Positions 34,389 through 45,169 of a stretch of DNA of 64,000 nt are shown here, piece after piece (position 1 is the first letter of the stretch; each line of letters opens with the position of its first letter). Below the pieces are notes generated by a model, which worked only from the letters and a program-made list of their open reading frames with translations, made no database searches and had not been told where the DNA came from. The translations under genes and the position numbers were made by a program. The DNA comes from Gnetum montanum (lineage: Eukaryota > Streptophyta > Gnetopsida > Gnetales > Gnetaceae): the NCBI GenBank assembly GCA_015680685.1, contig MNCI01003331.1:123604-187603 (forward strand), written 5' to 3'.

Positions 34389-35235
34389 TGTGATGAGTAG
34401 CAATTAGTCCCTATGCCCAACCATATCAATCACTAGTGTTCACTAAGAGATCCGATCGAATTCTGTAGACTTTAGCTCTCTAAGCATACATTATCTAGGT
34501 AGTGAATCTCAAGAATGTGATCATTGTCTTCCCAATTTCACTTCTGAGGTACAATGGTATGGTTAAGTATAATTGGAGCACATGATTTGTATAATATTTT
34601 ATATTTTTATTGATTTCTTCTAAGCATGGAAATAAGGTAATTAAATGCTTAATTAACCTACAAAGTATCTATTGCCTTAACTAATCCTAACATAACAATC
34701 TATTCCCATTTGCCATGGACATCCTAAAGATGTTGCAATTCTACTAGGTTACCAAGCATAAATGCTATTGGAATTACCAAGTGTTAACATCTGCTCGAGG
34801 TGGTCATACTTATGTGCATTAATTATTCAAATAAAATTAATTAATTAAATGCATAAAAGTAAATTTCATGAATAGTAAATACTTTAAATAATATTAAGCT
34901 AAGTCCAATTACTACAAATGTTATTAAGAAAGCTTATCTTTATTATTGTTCACACTGAAGTGTCTAGGTATATCAATGCATGAATAAAGATTTGTACACA
35001 TTTCAACTCCTACTGTGGGCACTTAGAAAATATTCTAACTCTCAAATGAACAAAATGCAAGAGCTTTGCTATGCTACTTATGAACCAAATTCCTTAAATG
35101 TAGTAGTTGTGTGTATTTATATAGGTAAGAGTAGACACTTCATTGATGCCTATGTGTTGACACATCAAATCATGCATTGACGAGTACGCGTCAACTAGAC
35201 CCAACCAACGATAACCATCAATATGCATTCACATC
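34389..35235 (-). repeat. Solo LTR of the same family as 27669-28545
   Basis: It begins TGTGATGAGTAGCAATTAG on the plus strand and aligns over most of its length with the 3' LTR of the non-autonomous element (same orientation). A TATA-like CTATATAAATAC is read on the minus strand near 35120. No internal region is attached on either side, so it is probably a solo LTR. The right boundary is approximate. Confidence 0.6.
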
Positions 35236-35480
35236 TATAGATAATTTGGATCCTTTTTGTGAGTTCTTAAGAGAAGATAAAAAATCTAATACAAAACCTT
35301 ATTTACAGCCAAACGAGAATTAGTAATAGGATTATTAGATTGTCAAAATACAAGAGGAAATCCATATACACACTACACACTAACCACCTAAAACATACAC
35401 AGTATTTATTAGTAAAAATACTATAAGGAATTTTCATTAGTAATGAAAACCTCATACAACTTATTAACTGCATTGGTATA
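35236..35480. other. Unassigned AT-rich sequence
   Basis: Nothing recognised. Confidence 0.4.
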
Positions 35481-35481
35481 T

Positions 35482-35702
35482 GCTCTATGTGTCTTCTTGG
35501 GAGCCCAGCCCATCAATGCAACCATAGAGTCCAATGGTAGGCACATAACCCATTGGTCACAACTCTATGTACCATGTGGAAGTCCATCCCTATTAATGCA
35601 ATATAGAGACCAATGAAAAGTATCATCATAATCATGCAATGTCCATTAATCATACCTCTATGTGTCTTGTGGGAGTATATCCCCACTAATGCAATCATAG
35701 AG
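35482..35702. repeat. Three tandem hairpin-forming units (CTCTATG...CATAGAG)
   Basis: Units at 35482-35529, 35563-35608 and 35656-35702, each about 46-48 bases, begin with CTCTATGT and end with CATAGAG or ATAGAG, so each can fold on a 6-7 bp stem. They share the inner words GTGG(G/A)AG...CC...AATGCAA. The spacings are 81 and 93 bases, with related sequence (CCAATGG, ATTGGT) between. An 81-codon open frame on the minus strand here is a by-product of the repeats. Confidence 0.75.
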
Positions 35703-35985
35703 CCTAATTTTTTACCATTTTTTAACAAAGTTACTATGCATCTATTATATGTTATCATGATCTATGTACTTATTTCTAAATTTATATTGTATTAGCTCTT
35801 AGAGTCATGAACTATCATAAAATGAAATAACTACTTTTACTTCATAAAACATTCAAAGTGACTTATTTATTAAGCATTTTAAGTACAAAAAAAAATACAT
35901 TACATATTCAAATTACTACTTAGCTAAGATGCATTCTATTGCATTCATATTAATGGTTGATGTAAAAGTAGGGTGTTATAATCAC
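35703..35985. other. Unassigned AT-rich sequence
   Basis: Nothing recognised before the next SINE. Confidence 0.4.
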
Positions 35986-35990
35986 ATCTA

Positions 35991-36130
35991 ACAATGAGAT
36001 GTTAGCCTAGTCATAAGATACTTGATTTAGAAGCTCTAAATCATGGGTTTAATTTTGGTGGGCAATACTAATTTCTCTAAAGTTCTAATTAGACTATATA
36101 TCTTAAGGTATATATATTTTTAACTTATTT
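35991..36130 (+). repeat. tRNA-derived SINE, copy 3
   Basis: GAGATGTTAGCCTAGTCATAA (A box: TAGCCTAGT), GGTTTAATTTT (decayed B box), then the body with TCTAATTAGACTATATATCTT. The 3' end TTCCAACA is lost; copy 4 follows within a few bases. Confidence 0.72.
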
Positions 36131-36134
36131 TGAG

Positions 36135-36284
36135 TAATGAGATGTTAGCCTAGTGGTACTGGTCTTGGCCTAATAACTCCACGTCACAAGTTTGTTTCTA
36201 CTAGGTAGCATTTACTTATAAAATTTTATAAATATTGGGGTGTACCTATATTTTATGTATTTTTGGTTCCAACAGCCTCAACCC
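36135..36284 (+). repeat. tRNA-derived SINE, copy 4
   Basis: GAGATGTTAGCCTAGTGGTAC, the best-preserved A box of the set, followed by a body ending GGTTCCAACA at 36275-36284. It is arranged head-to-tail with copy 3. Confidence 0.75.
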
Positions 36285-36422
36285 CTCATAATAGTTTCAC
36301 ATCACTTAGAATCAAACTTAAAATTATAGAGGTATTAGAATTTAAACCATTGGACTTTGTAGGATGGGGGAGGGATTTCAGAGGGTTGAGGATGGTGGGG
36401 AATGGGTAGGATAGAGGAAGGA

Positions 36423-36517
36423 TGTTGGAACCTTGAAATAATTGTAATATAGGTGCACCCTAAGGTATATATTCCAATTAAAAATTTATAATTACCACTG
36501 GGCTAATATCTCATTGT
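36423..36517 (-). repeat. tRNA-derived SINE, copy 5 (internally deleted)
   Basis: Read on the minus strand it starts AATGAGATATTAGCCCAGTGG and ends AAGGTTCCAACA, but the segment around the B box is missing. It lies inverted relative to copy 4 with 138 bases between them. Confidence 0.7.
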
Positions 36518-36597
36518 TAGAATTGAAACTATTTGACTATATGCATCCCATTACATATAGCTAACACAACTCTTTCTTAGAACTTAAGACAAACATA

Positions 36598-36745
36598 AAA
36601 AATGAGGTTTTATCCTAGTGGTAAGACCTTTAATTTTGTAACTCCAAGTTATGAGTTCAATTCAACCAAGCAGTGATTAACCAACACTCCTATAACAAAT
36701 CAACATGTCCATTGGAATCAAACATATAACTTGCAAATTACTAAT
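36598..36745. repeat. Two partial SINE fragments in opposite orientation
   Basis: 36600-36665 (plus) reads ATGAGGTTTTATCCTAGTGGTAAGAC-like head sequence and AGTTCAATTC. 36698-36745 reads, inverted, the B-box region (GTCCATTGGAATCAAAC...AACTTG). Confidence 0.55.
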
Positions 36746-36759
36746 TTAGCTATATATCT

Positions 36760-39425
36760 ATAATTTAGGTGAGATAACTTTTCTCTTTACAAAAAATAAA
36801 ATGGATTGATTCTCAAAAAAAATTATGTAATATAAGATGAACAATTAGAAAATATAATTTAGTATTGCATAATCACAACCTAGAAGGTTACGGACAAAAT
36901 ATTTTTATTACATCTGTATACATCCAAAGGATTTATTAAATGATCCCTTTCATATGATTTGTAGTTGACCTCTCAAACTAAAGAGTTATGAATGGAATAC
37001 AATTTAGTGTTACAAGAAAAAGACCTCTACAAGATTACAAAAAAAAAGCTAAAATTGAATTGCGTCATCCATATCTTGCATTTTTTTATTTGCAAACATT
37101 TCAAATCATACTAGATTCATCATCAGTTGCAATTGATTTCTAAAGGATTATGGATACTATATAATTTAACATTACAAAATTGAATACTTTCGGATAATTC
37201 ATAGTTAGCCTCTCATCCAAAAATGATTAGATGCTCTAACCAAGTGAGCATTATCCATCCTTAGTACCTTTGAATTTTAAGTATGTGTTTTAAATTACTA
37301 GTAACTAGCAAATGATGGACATACAATAGATTAGGTTTTAACATAAATGCAACAATACCTTAATGGAAACTTTAATAGGTAACAGTAATTCATTATGATT
37401 TGAGAAGTTCTCTCTAAAATGACATTATGGTCTTATCAACTACTTTGTTTTTTATTGATAAAAATTGTTGATCTGATGCAGTCATTACTCTTAGATACTA
37501 CTAAAGTAGTTTATTCTAGTAATTCCAAAATTTATGATATTTCTCAAAATGTAGATTAAAATGTTAATAAATAGAAAGTTATAATGTCTTTTTCTGATGA
37601 TAATGTTGCACGTAAGATGCATTATATTATTCTTTTTGATGTATATGAGTCACCATTAACTCATTTTACATAGCAACATGCTTTTATTTAAATTCTGGTT
37701 GCCTATGACATAATTAAAATTTTATTTCATAACTTAATGATTTGATGCAAAAACATTATATTCAAGTTACTCATGCTAGAAACTATTTTTATTTCTTCTT
37801 AGTTATTGAGTAAGGTAATGTTTTAATGGTGTAACTTGGCCCTAGAAATATGCTCATTTATACATAAGCATGAAGTGTTAATTATTTGTAAGTAGATGTC
37901 CAATTTAAAGAATATTATAAAGCTACATATTTTTCAAGATTTTTAATAATTTATTTGATTTTTTATAATGTTGAAGAGCAAATTACTAGGCTTCTTAATC
38001 CCATGATGCATATGAGTTTTTCTTTTTTTACAAAATAGATTTTATTAACTATAAGAATGAATTAGTATTGCAAGTAAGAAGACTNTATTTTATTAACTAT
38101 AAGAATGAATTAGTATTGCAAGTAAGAAGACTTATAGTTAACCAATTACATATTCTAATCTTCTATCAATATTTTTGTATTTACTTCTAAAAATATTGTT
38201 TATTCTATATAGACATTTCTATGGAAAATCCATCTTCTTCCAATAGGAACAATATTAACTCAAAATAAAAAATAATATTTATAACCAACCTACAACTGAT
38301 GGCAAAGGTTTCCACAAAAGGTTTTCTTCAAAAAAAAAAGTAATAGTGAATTGAAATATGTCCATCTTTCTTCTACTGTGAATTTGAATTTTTTTTTTTG
38401 AAATGTTACTTTTATATCATAACTTTTTATTCTATCTCAAATTCATTTGATATTTTTGGCCAAGAGGCCACCTACTAATTATAGGTAACAATAAATAATA
38501 TTATGTCCATAATTCTAAAGGAAAGTCCATTGGACTACCAAACATAGATTGGTAATGCTAAAGGGGAGCCTATCACTGAAGTTAAATAGAATATAATATT
38601 CTATTCACAACACTCTAGGGAGAACCTATAGATGCTAAATAATATTTCATCTATAATGCTAACATATTTGTTCCAAGTAACTATGTTTGCATCTTGGTAT
38701 TGAAATGGAAAAAGAAGAAAATTCTAAAGAGCATGGATAGAAAACAACAATTCATAAGAATTTAGACAAATTTATTACCAAACTTATAATTAGTTATCTT
38801 TGAATTATGTAATTATAGTGATTTGACCACAATTATTATGGAATGAATTCAATCTTCTATAAAAGTAACTTGTATAATTTCTAATATAGTAGATGAACTA
38901 AAATTCAATGTTGTTTTTAAAAGATCCTCTCTAAAAAAGTATAGACATATATTAAATATATAACTAAGCTATTTTAACTTCAAGAATAGATATTGAAAAT
39001 GATGTAAAGGCAATCAATATGGAAAGTATCTTTTCCATTAATCATTAATTTTTTTCTTTTAATTTTTCATGATTGATTATAAGGATGTACACCTGAGTAA
39101 GCATCTTTAGAACTAATGAGATTTTCCTTTTATATTATTTTAGAACTAATCCCATTCTTTTGGGATAAGACTAGGATCAAAGATAAAAATGTAGTGTCTC
39201 CACTCATTTTCTTGGAAAGGAAACTTTTAGATCCTTTAACCATTTAGGGTAAATTTTAATATTCACCTTTTAATCTAATGTGAAAATTCTAATGGTATGT
39301 CAAAATGAAAATTAGATTTGAATCCATAAATTAAGCCATGGATATATTATTTTGCTTTAATACATATAGAGTAAAAGAAAATAAAATTTCGATAAGCTAA
39401 ATGAAGGTCCTTAAAAACAACATTG
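36760..39425. other. Long AT-rich region without recognised genes
   Basis: I found no convincing protein on either strand. A piece at 37580-37680 reads NVARKMHYIILFDVYESPL on the plus strand but matches nothing I know. It includes the assembly artefact at 38039-38132. Confidence 0.4.
38039..38132. other. Assembly join: 46-base duplicate around a single N
   Basis: 38039-38084 and 38087-38132 are identical and separated by N (38085) and one base. An exact duplicate on each side of a lone N is what results when overlapping contig ends are placed side by side rather than merged. Probably not a real tandem repeat. Confidence 0.85.
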
Positions 39426-39430
39426 TGAAA

Positions 39431-39582
39431 TGTTGGAACCTAAAATAAGTGAAACATAGATGCACTCCAAGATATATAGTCTAATTAGAACTTTATATAA
39501 CTCAACATTGTCCACTAGAATCAAATCCATAACTTGAAGCTTCCAAATCAAGTGTCTTACTACTAGGCTAACTCCTCATTTT
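39431..39582 (-). repeat. tRNA-derived SINE, copy 6 (near full length)
   Basis: Minus strand: GAGGAGTTAGCCTAGTAGTAA, then GATTTGATTCTAGTGG as B-box region, then the body ending TTAGGTTCCAACA. It is the most complete minus-strand copy. Confidence 0.75.
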
Positions 39583-39589
39583 TAAAAAC

Positions 39590-39980
39590 AACATTGTGTA
39601 ATAAGATTCTAATAAAATAAAAGTAGAATAGATTAATAAAAGAGCACTCTTAAAAAGAGAATCCTAGTATAGGAAAGAAATAAGTAAAATAAAATGAATG
39701 ATCTTCATCATCATCTGATTTTAGCCCATTTGTAAATAATTAAGAGTATTACATCAATAGATACAGAGCCTTATTGAAGTAGAAAAGAAAATGTGAAAAT
39801 AAAAGGAAAGAACAATAGAACATAGGAAAAGTTATCACTGCAAGAAAAAACTATCAACACACAATTTTCTTTAGTACTTGATTGTGTTGTAGAGGTACTT
39901 AAGCAAAGCATATAAAATACACTTAATGTAGGCTTGGAATAAATGTAGATTAGGCATGGAGGTAGCAATAAACCTCTTAC
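39590..39980. other. Unassigned sequence left of the LINE
   Basis: Nothing recognised; the 65-codon minus-strand open frame here has no known motif. Confidence 0.35.
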
Positions 39981-39984
39981 ATAA

Positions 39985-41050
39985 GATACATCATCACAAT
40001 CATCATCCTAGCCTTATCCCAACAAAACACTAGATCATTTTTGTAATTTTCTTCTATGAAGAGCTAGATCTTTGATTATTTATAATTTTTTCATATCATC
40101 TTCAATTTTTTTTCTCATATCGTTTTTGGTCTTCCTTTCAATAAATTTCTTGCAATAGTAATGTAGCAATCTTTTTTTTATAAGATAATCATTTGATCCT
40201 TTTTGCATAAACCCAACCCATCAAAGTTGCTATTATTATAACTTATTTGAAATAGAATTCATGATAAGTCCTCTTGTAATGTATGTGTTATGTATTTTAT
40301 TTCTTCTGGTAATATTCAGCATCCATCTAAGCATTCTCATTTCTGCTACACTAATTTTTTATTTATACCTCTTTTGTATTGCCCAATATTCAAACACCAT
40401 ATAAGATAGTAAACTTGATTACTATCTTGTAAAATTTTTTCTTTAGTTTTATTGGTATTCTTTTATCACCATTTTGACTATCCTCCCTCAATTCTATTTC
40501 TTATACTTTTATCAATTTCACTATCTAATTGAAGCACTAATCCTAGGTAATGGAAGTATTTTTAATGAGGGATGTTTAGACCTTGAATTGTCATTTTTAT
40601 TTCATCATTTATATGCTATTATTGAAATTTCATTTCATATATTCTATCTTACTTATGCTAATTTTTAAGCATTTTGATTCTAGAGCATGCCTTCAATTCT
40701 CTATTTTAGAAGCAATATTCTTTAGGGTTGTATCCACCAACAAAATATCATTTACAAATAGTATATACCAAGGGATATTGTCTTGTATTTTGTTTGCTAT
40801 TTATCCATAATAATGACAAATAAGTACAAATAAATTGTAGACACTTCATGTAGACCTACTATGATTAGAAAATTAGATGTTATTGTAATTTTAGTGGTAG
40901 CTTCTCCATATATATATTAAATCACTTTAATATATTTATCAAGAATATTTTTTTCCATATAAAGTCCACTAAATAACATCTCTAGGTACTCTTTCATATG
41001 CTTTTTCCAAGTTGATAAATATCATATGTAGATTGTCTCTATGTCTATGT
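39985..41050 (-). pseudogene. RTE-type LINE remnant, 3' part of ORF2 to tail
   Basis: Read on the minus strand from 41045: NLHMIFINLEKAYERVPRDV (the RT A motif, with the usual D of F-I-D-L-E-K replaced by N), then PWYILFVNDILLVDTT (the active site normally F-A-D-D, here F-V-N-D), KIENxRHALESKCLKIS, KIEYM, FKYLG-like sequence near 40560, and close to the end RKTKNDMRKKIEDDMKKL with IIKDLALHRRKLQK, the G-R-P-K...D-M-A-L-D-R-x-x-W block of RTE elements. It finishes in a GAT-rich tail (near 39990-40010), typical of RTE LINEs. 5'-truncated near 41050. Confidence 0.78.
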
Positions 41051-41119
41051 TGGGTTTGTGGAGGAAGAGGCCATGTGGCCTCCAAATGTCTTAGCAATGG
41101 TAGGTTGCAATGAAGAGAT

Positions 41120-41899
41120 ATGACTGATATGGAAATAAAAAAGACCAACTTTTACACTAGTTGTGATGATGGTGAGCAAAGTGAAGAAGAAGTAGATGAA
41201 TCCACAAATGATTCCCAACTCATATGCATGACACTCACAAATGAAAATTCATTACAGGTTATTGATGAACCAAGAGATAAGAATGATGAAAGGCATAGTG
41301 AATTATTAGGATAAATTATCATTCTATATTATCTACTTAAAAAAGTAAAGAGATACACGAATAGAAAATTTTATGCAATTCACATCAAATAAAAAGGATA
41401 AATCTTAGACATAATGGCTAAGACTCAACAACTAACCCTTCTAGATGAAGAATGTAGAGGTTTTCAAGGAGACGTTCATGAAAAATGACCTAGGAATGAA
41501 GATTTTGAAAAAGTCTCATAGGAGGATACAAGCTCCAGCTTAAGCATAATTAGGTTTGATAAACCCATTCATGAGAAGAACATTTTATAAGTGTGTAAAA
41601 ACTGTGGTAGTAAACAAAACTTTGATTATCCTCATAGCATTGATGCTTGGCCCTACCAAAAAATTCATAGTAAGATTATTTTGCAAAAGGTAGTAACTTG
41701 GAATGAAAATGAACTAAAATTTGGAAGAATCCTCAAAAGAATGGATGATATAGAAGATGATCATAAATTCTCTTATCATGAAGAACATGAACAAGTAGGG
41801 TCATCATACAAAAGAGTTGATGAAAGAAAGTTGAAGGGTAAGGAGGTACTTCATGATAGGGAATCTCATCTCAAACTTCATTATTCTTTTCTATCTTAA
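41120..41899 (+). pseudogene. Unrecognised acidic/basic ORF remnant
   Basis: Two open pieces on the plus strand (41120-41314 and 41591-41899), in different frames and separated by stops. The first has an acidic stretch SCDDGEQSEEEVDESTNDS; the second starts MCKNCGSKQNFDYPH and is rich in Lys, Glu and His. A gag-like origin is possible (one C-x-x-C), but nothing proves it. Confidence 0.3.
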
Positions 41900-43726
41900 A
41901 TGTAACGTAAGTTATGGTAAGTTTCTATTTTCTTACTTATTAGTTAAAGTTTTTGATCTATCATTGAATAGTTCATAAATTATCTTTTGTGAATATATTA
42001 TCATGATGTGATGGTTGAATGGAAGCTTGTGCTAATTTTAATGTTTTTATCAAAAAATTATCTTCTAGATTCTTAACTAGAATGTATTGGTTTCAAGTGT
42101 TTTAAAACCCTTGCATGTAATTCATGAACCAAAATATTTTTGTTGAACTTTCATTATATTTCTTGTACTATGGTATTGTTGCTTCCCTTTGAAATCATAA
42201 AGTCCAATTTCTTTTGGAATATTTTTGATGCATGATAATTGAAGCATTTGAATTAGTACCTTTAATGTAATTCATGTACCTTTAATGATAATTGAAGCAT
42301 ATGAATTATTTTCTATCTTTATCATAATATAATACAAATGAAAGGCCTTTGTTTTAAAAGTCTCCATAATTGATCTTAGAATTTCTATGCAACATGAAGA
42401 TCCTAAAAGGCTTAAGAGGAGAATACCAATCTCTCTACAATAGATGTATTATGACCAAACAAACTAGAAAGAACTATAAGCATATATGTAGGGGGATCAT
42501 GTACCTCATTTATAGTTATCATCTAAAGGTCACCTATGTAGGGAGAGTCTTTTGAGACTCTTACCAAAAGATACTCAAGCAACAAAACTTTCCACTCCAA
42601 CATCCTCAACTAACAATGAGCAAGAAGAGGGCTATTCATTTTAGAGTATGGAAAAGTATCCAAGGTAAAAGTATGAGTAATTTTGGTCAAGATATCTTTT
42701 GGATATTTCATCATGTGATGTATTTCTTGGTGACGGTATTTAAAATTTACATGGCTATATAAAAATTTCTTTATGGACATCTTGTTAAGGATATGCTTAG
42801 TTTTTCTTGAGAGATTTAGCATGAGAAGTTGTATTACTTTGCTCTTTTTATCTGGGTGTGCATGTATATACTCTCCTTGTCATAGAATTTATACACTGTA
42901 TCATTTTGTTGATGTTTCAAAAGAAGAAAAATATTAGATGATTATAGAATCATGAGATATTAGTTATTTGCTACTTATGACTTATTGGTCTAGAGATATG
43001 TTAATTGCTCTTCAAGTGTCGAAATTTAGACATCAGCCTTTAGTTTTAAATTCTCTTGAACATAAACTAAAAGGCTTAAATTAGTTATGGATATTTAACT
43101 AAGAGGGAAACCCTTAAATGGAATTTGATTTTGCAACCTTATGAAATAGTGTGCTCATAAATGTTTATATCTTTATGGTAGTATTGTACACTATGAACAT
43201 ATCTTCTTAGAGTACTTAAGCCCTCAACTACTAAATGAACTACATCAAGAAGTACTCACCTTTTCATCATGAAAGTTTCTTATGACATTCTAAAAATGAT
43301 TGGATGGTATCTTATATATTTTAAAAATATAACAATCTTAGAATTTGCGTTATCTCTTAACCTAAAATACTTTATAAATTCCTTATATATGTATTTACTT
43401 GTTCTTATCTTATACAATGCCATGTCTAACCTCTTGTATAACACTACTTGGATAAAAATTATACATCTTTTGGTCTATCTTGTTGCTCTACTCCACTCAT
43501 TTTTTATGATGTCCAAAAAGGGAAAGAATTTAGCTAGATTGGTATTATATGACTGTAGTTATGATGATTGTAATTATAATTTGATATGATCAAAATTAAC
43601 TTAAATGATGTGTTGGATATATTTAAAATAGTGTCATGAGAAATACTGAAGTTATATGTCTAAATGATTTCTAGATACTACTAACCCATTTTCTTAAGTT
43701 TTGGAAATCACCAAAAAGGGGAATAT
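41900..43726. other. Mostly unassigned, probably the 3' internal part of the next LTR element
   Basis: A plus-strand piece near 43180-43265 reads HEHIF..YLSPQLLNELHQEVL-like sequence and 43269-43589 is open for 106 codons with hydrophobic stretches; I recognise neither. The right edge is a polypurine tract (CCAAAAAGGGGAATAT, 43711-43726). Confidence 0.35.
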
Positions 43727-44815
43727 TGTTGACCTTTTGGTATTTCAAAACCTTAAGGAATATGAAGAAAAAAGAATGTTTGTTGTAGATGTTGTATTTA
43801 TAGGATAAGAACAAGAAGTCTACATCATGGATAAGGACTCAAGGAAGCATGGATATCAAAATAAATGACTTCATAGGCAAATATGAGGGCATGAACAAAT
43901 ATTTACAAGATAAATGAAGATGCTCCAGGGATTGAGAGGAAGTTAAATCAACAAGATAAAGACTCAAGAACCAAAGCTCAATAGTTAAGAAGATGTCTCC
44001 AAGGAATAGAAGACATCTTGGCCAAGAGGGAGTTAATCATAGAAAGACATCTCCCAAAAATAGGAGACATCTCCTTTGGAAAGAAGATATCTCCCCAAAG
44101 ACATCCCATTCTGAAAGGAGGCATCTCTCTAGAGTTGAGGCTGAATACAGAAAGACATCCCAATCTTGAAGGAGACGTCTATACTAGTTGTTAGATAGTC
44201 ATTCCACAAATTTCAAGATGTTTTCAAAAACTCTGATGATATAAGAAGACTTCAAATTATTGAGTATTATTCAAGGATTATGAACATCAAATCTATCATT
44301 GTCTATATTATATTGTTATACTTGCATACTTGAATTCTTACATCATTTGTTAAATTTTTTGTGGAACTATGCTTCATTGTACAAGAAATTTGTAAATTGA
44401 GTTACACTATCTCCTTATGGTTCTTTTTCTTATCTTGCTACCCTAAGGAGTTGATTTTCTTCTTACAAGAAGGCATCCTTTTAGAGCTTGTTGGGATCTT
44501 ATGGGATTGAGCTATTTTACTATGTCAAAACACTCTAGAGTAGAGCTCTATTTTGTATAGGTTGTGGGATCTTTTAAATCATTCTTGAGCTTATTGGGAC
44601 CTTGTAGGGTTGAGAGTTGTCACAACAATGAATCTCTCCTTAGCAACACTCAAACTTTGTAAAGTTTATGATGTCCTCTAAACCACATTTTAGAAGAAAC
44701 AAAGTTTAGAGGTGTGCAAGAAATCTACCCAAATTGGGGAACCATGTAATTCTTGTGTTTTGTGTAACATGGGTTGCTTGCTATTTGGGGAACTTATTTA
44801 TCCCTCCCTCGCTCT
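43727..44815 (+). repeat. LTR copy B (Copia-like family, cf. 21990-22865)
   Basis: CACCAAAAAGGGGAATAT then TGTTGACCTTTTGG is the usual Copia polypurine tract plus LTR start, so this is a 3' LTR. Downstream blocks parallel copy A: ATATAAGAAGACTT near 44235, GGGATCTTATGGGATTGAG, AACCACATTTTAGAAG, GTTTAGAGGTGTGC, GGGGAACCATGTAA, GGGGAACTTATTTATCCC. The right end merges into a C-rich stretch next to the assembly gap. Confidence 0.7.
43991..44180 (+). promoter_or_regulatory. AGACATCT motif array in LTR copy B
   Basis: Nine motif copies in about 190 bases: AGATGTCTCC near 43991, AGACATCTT near 44010, AAAGACATCTCCC near 44043, GGAGACATCTCC near 44063, AGATATCTCC near 44084, AAAGACATCCC near 44097, GGCATCTC near 44119, AAAGACATCCC near 44150, GGAGACGTC near 44171. 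It lies 55-245 bases upstream of ATATAAGAAGACTT. Same motif and same placement as in copy A, but the number, order and spacing differ. Confidence 0.8.
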
Positions 44816-44872
44816 CCTCCCCTAAGCCCCCAGCACCCACCCACCCCAACCTACAACATCGCCCCAGCACCA
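44816..44872. other. C-rich low-complexity stretch at the gap edge
   Basis: Composition switches abruptly to C-rich (CCTCCC, CCCCAGCACCCACCC) just before the Ns. LTR copy A at the same position has a CCCCCCC run followed by ordinary sequence. Confidence 0.6.
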
Positions 44873-44993
44873 NNNNNNNNNNNNNNNNNNNNNNNNNNNN
44901 NNNNNNNNNNNNNNNNNNNNNNNNNNNNNNNNNNNNNNNNNNNNNNNNNNNNNNNNNNNNNNNNNNNNNNNNNNNNNNNNNNNNNNNNNNNNN
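44873..44993. other. Assembly gap, 121 N
   Basis: Run of N from 44873 to 44993. Open frames called across it are meaningless. Confidence 0.99.
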
Positions 44994-45169
44994 GTACCCT
45001 CCTTGACTTATTGCTTGAGGAAAAAATATTTAATGATATTATATTTGTATTTACTATGAAGTACATGCTTTTTGATAGCATAATTGCTACTTTGTTGTTA
45101 CATTGTAAATCAATTTGAATCTTCAGTGCAAAGTTAAGCTTCTCAAATATCTTCTTTAATCAAAGTACA

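Noticed and set aside
36135-36205. tRNA-gene-like sequence (TTAGCCTAGTGG head with a B-box-like region)
   Set aside because: It recurs several times with a common non-tRNA body and decayed boxes, and does not fold as a full cloverleaf by eye; it is the head of a SINE, not a tRNA gene.
38039-38132. A real 46-base tandem repeat
   Set aside because: It is centred on a lone N with identical flanks, which fits an unmerged contig overlap better.
44734-45118. Open frames of 76-114 codons across the N run
   Set aside because: They consist mostly of unknown residues across an assembly gap and have no coding value.
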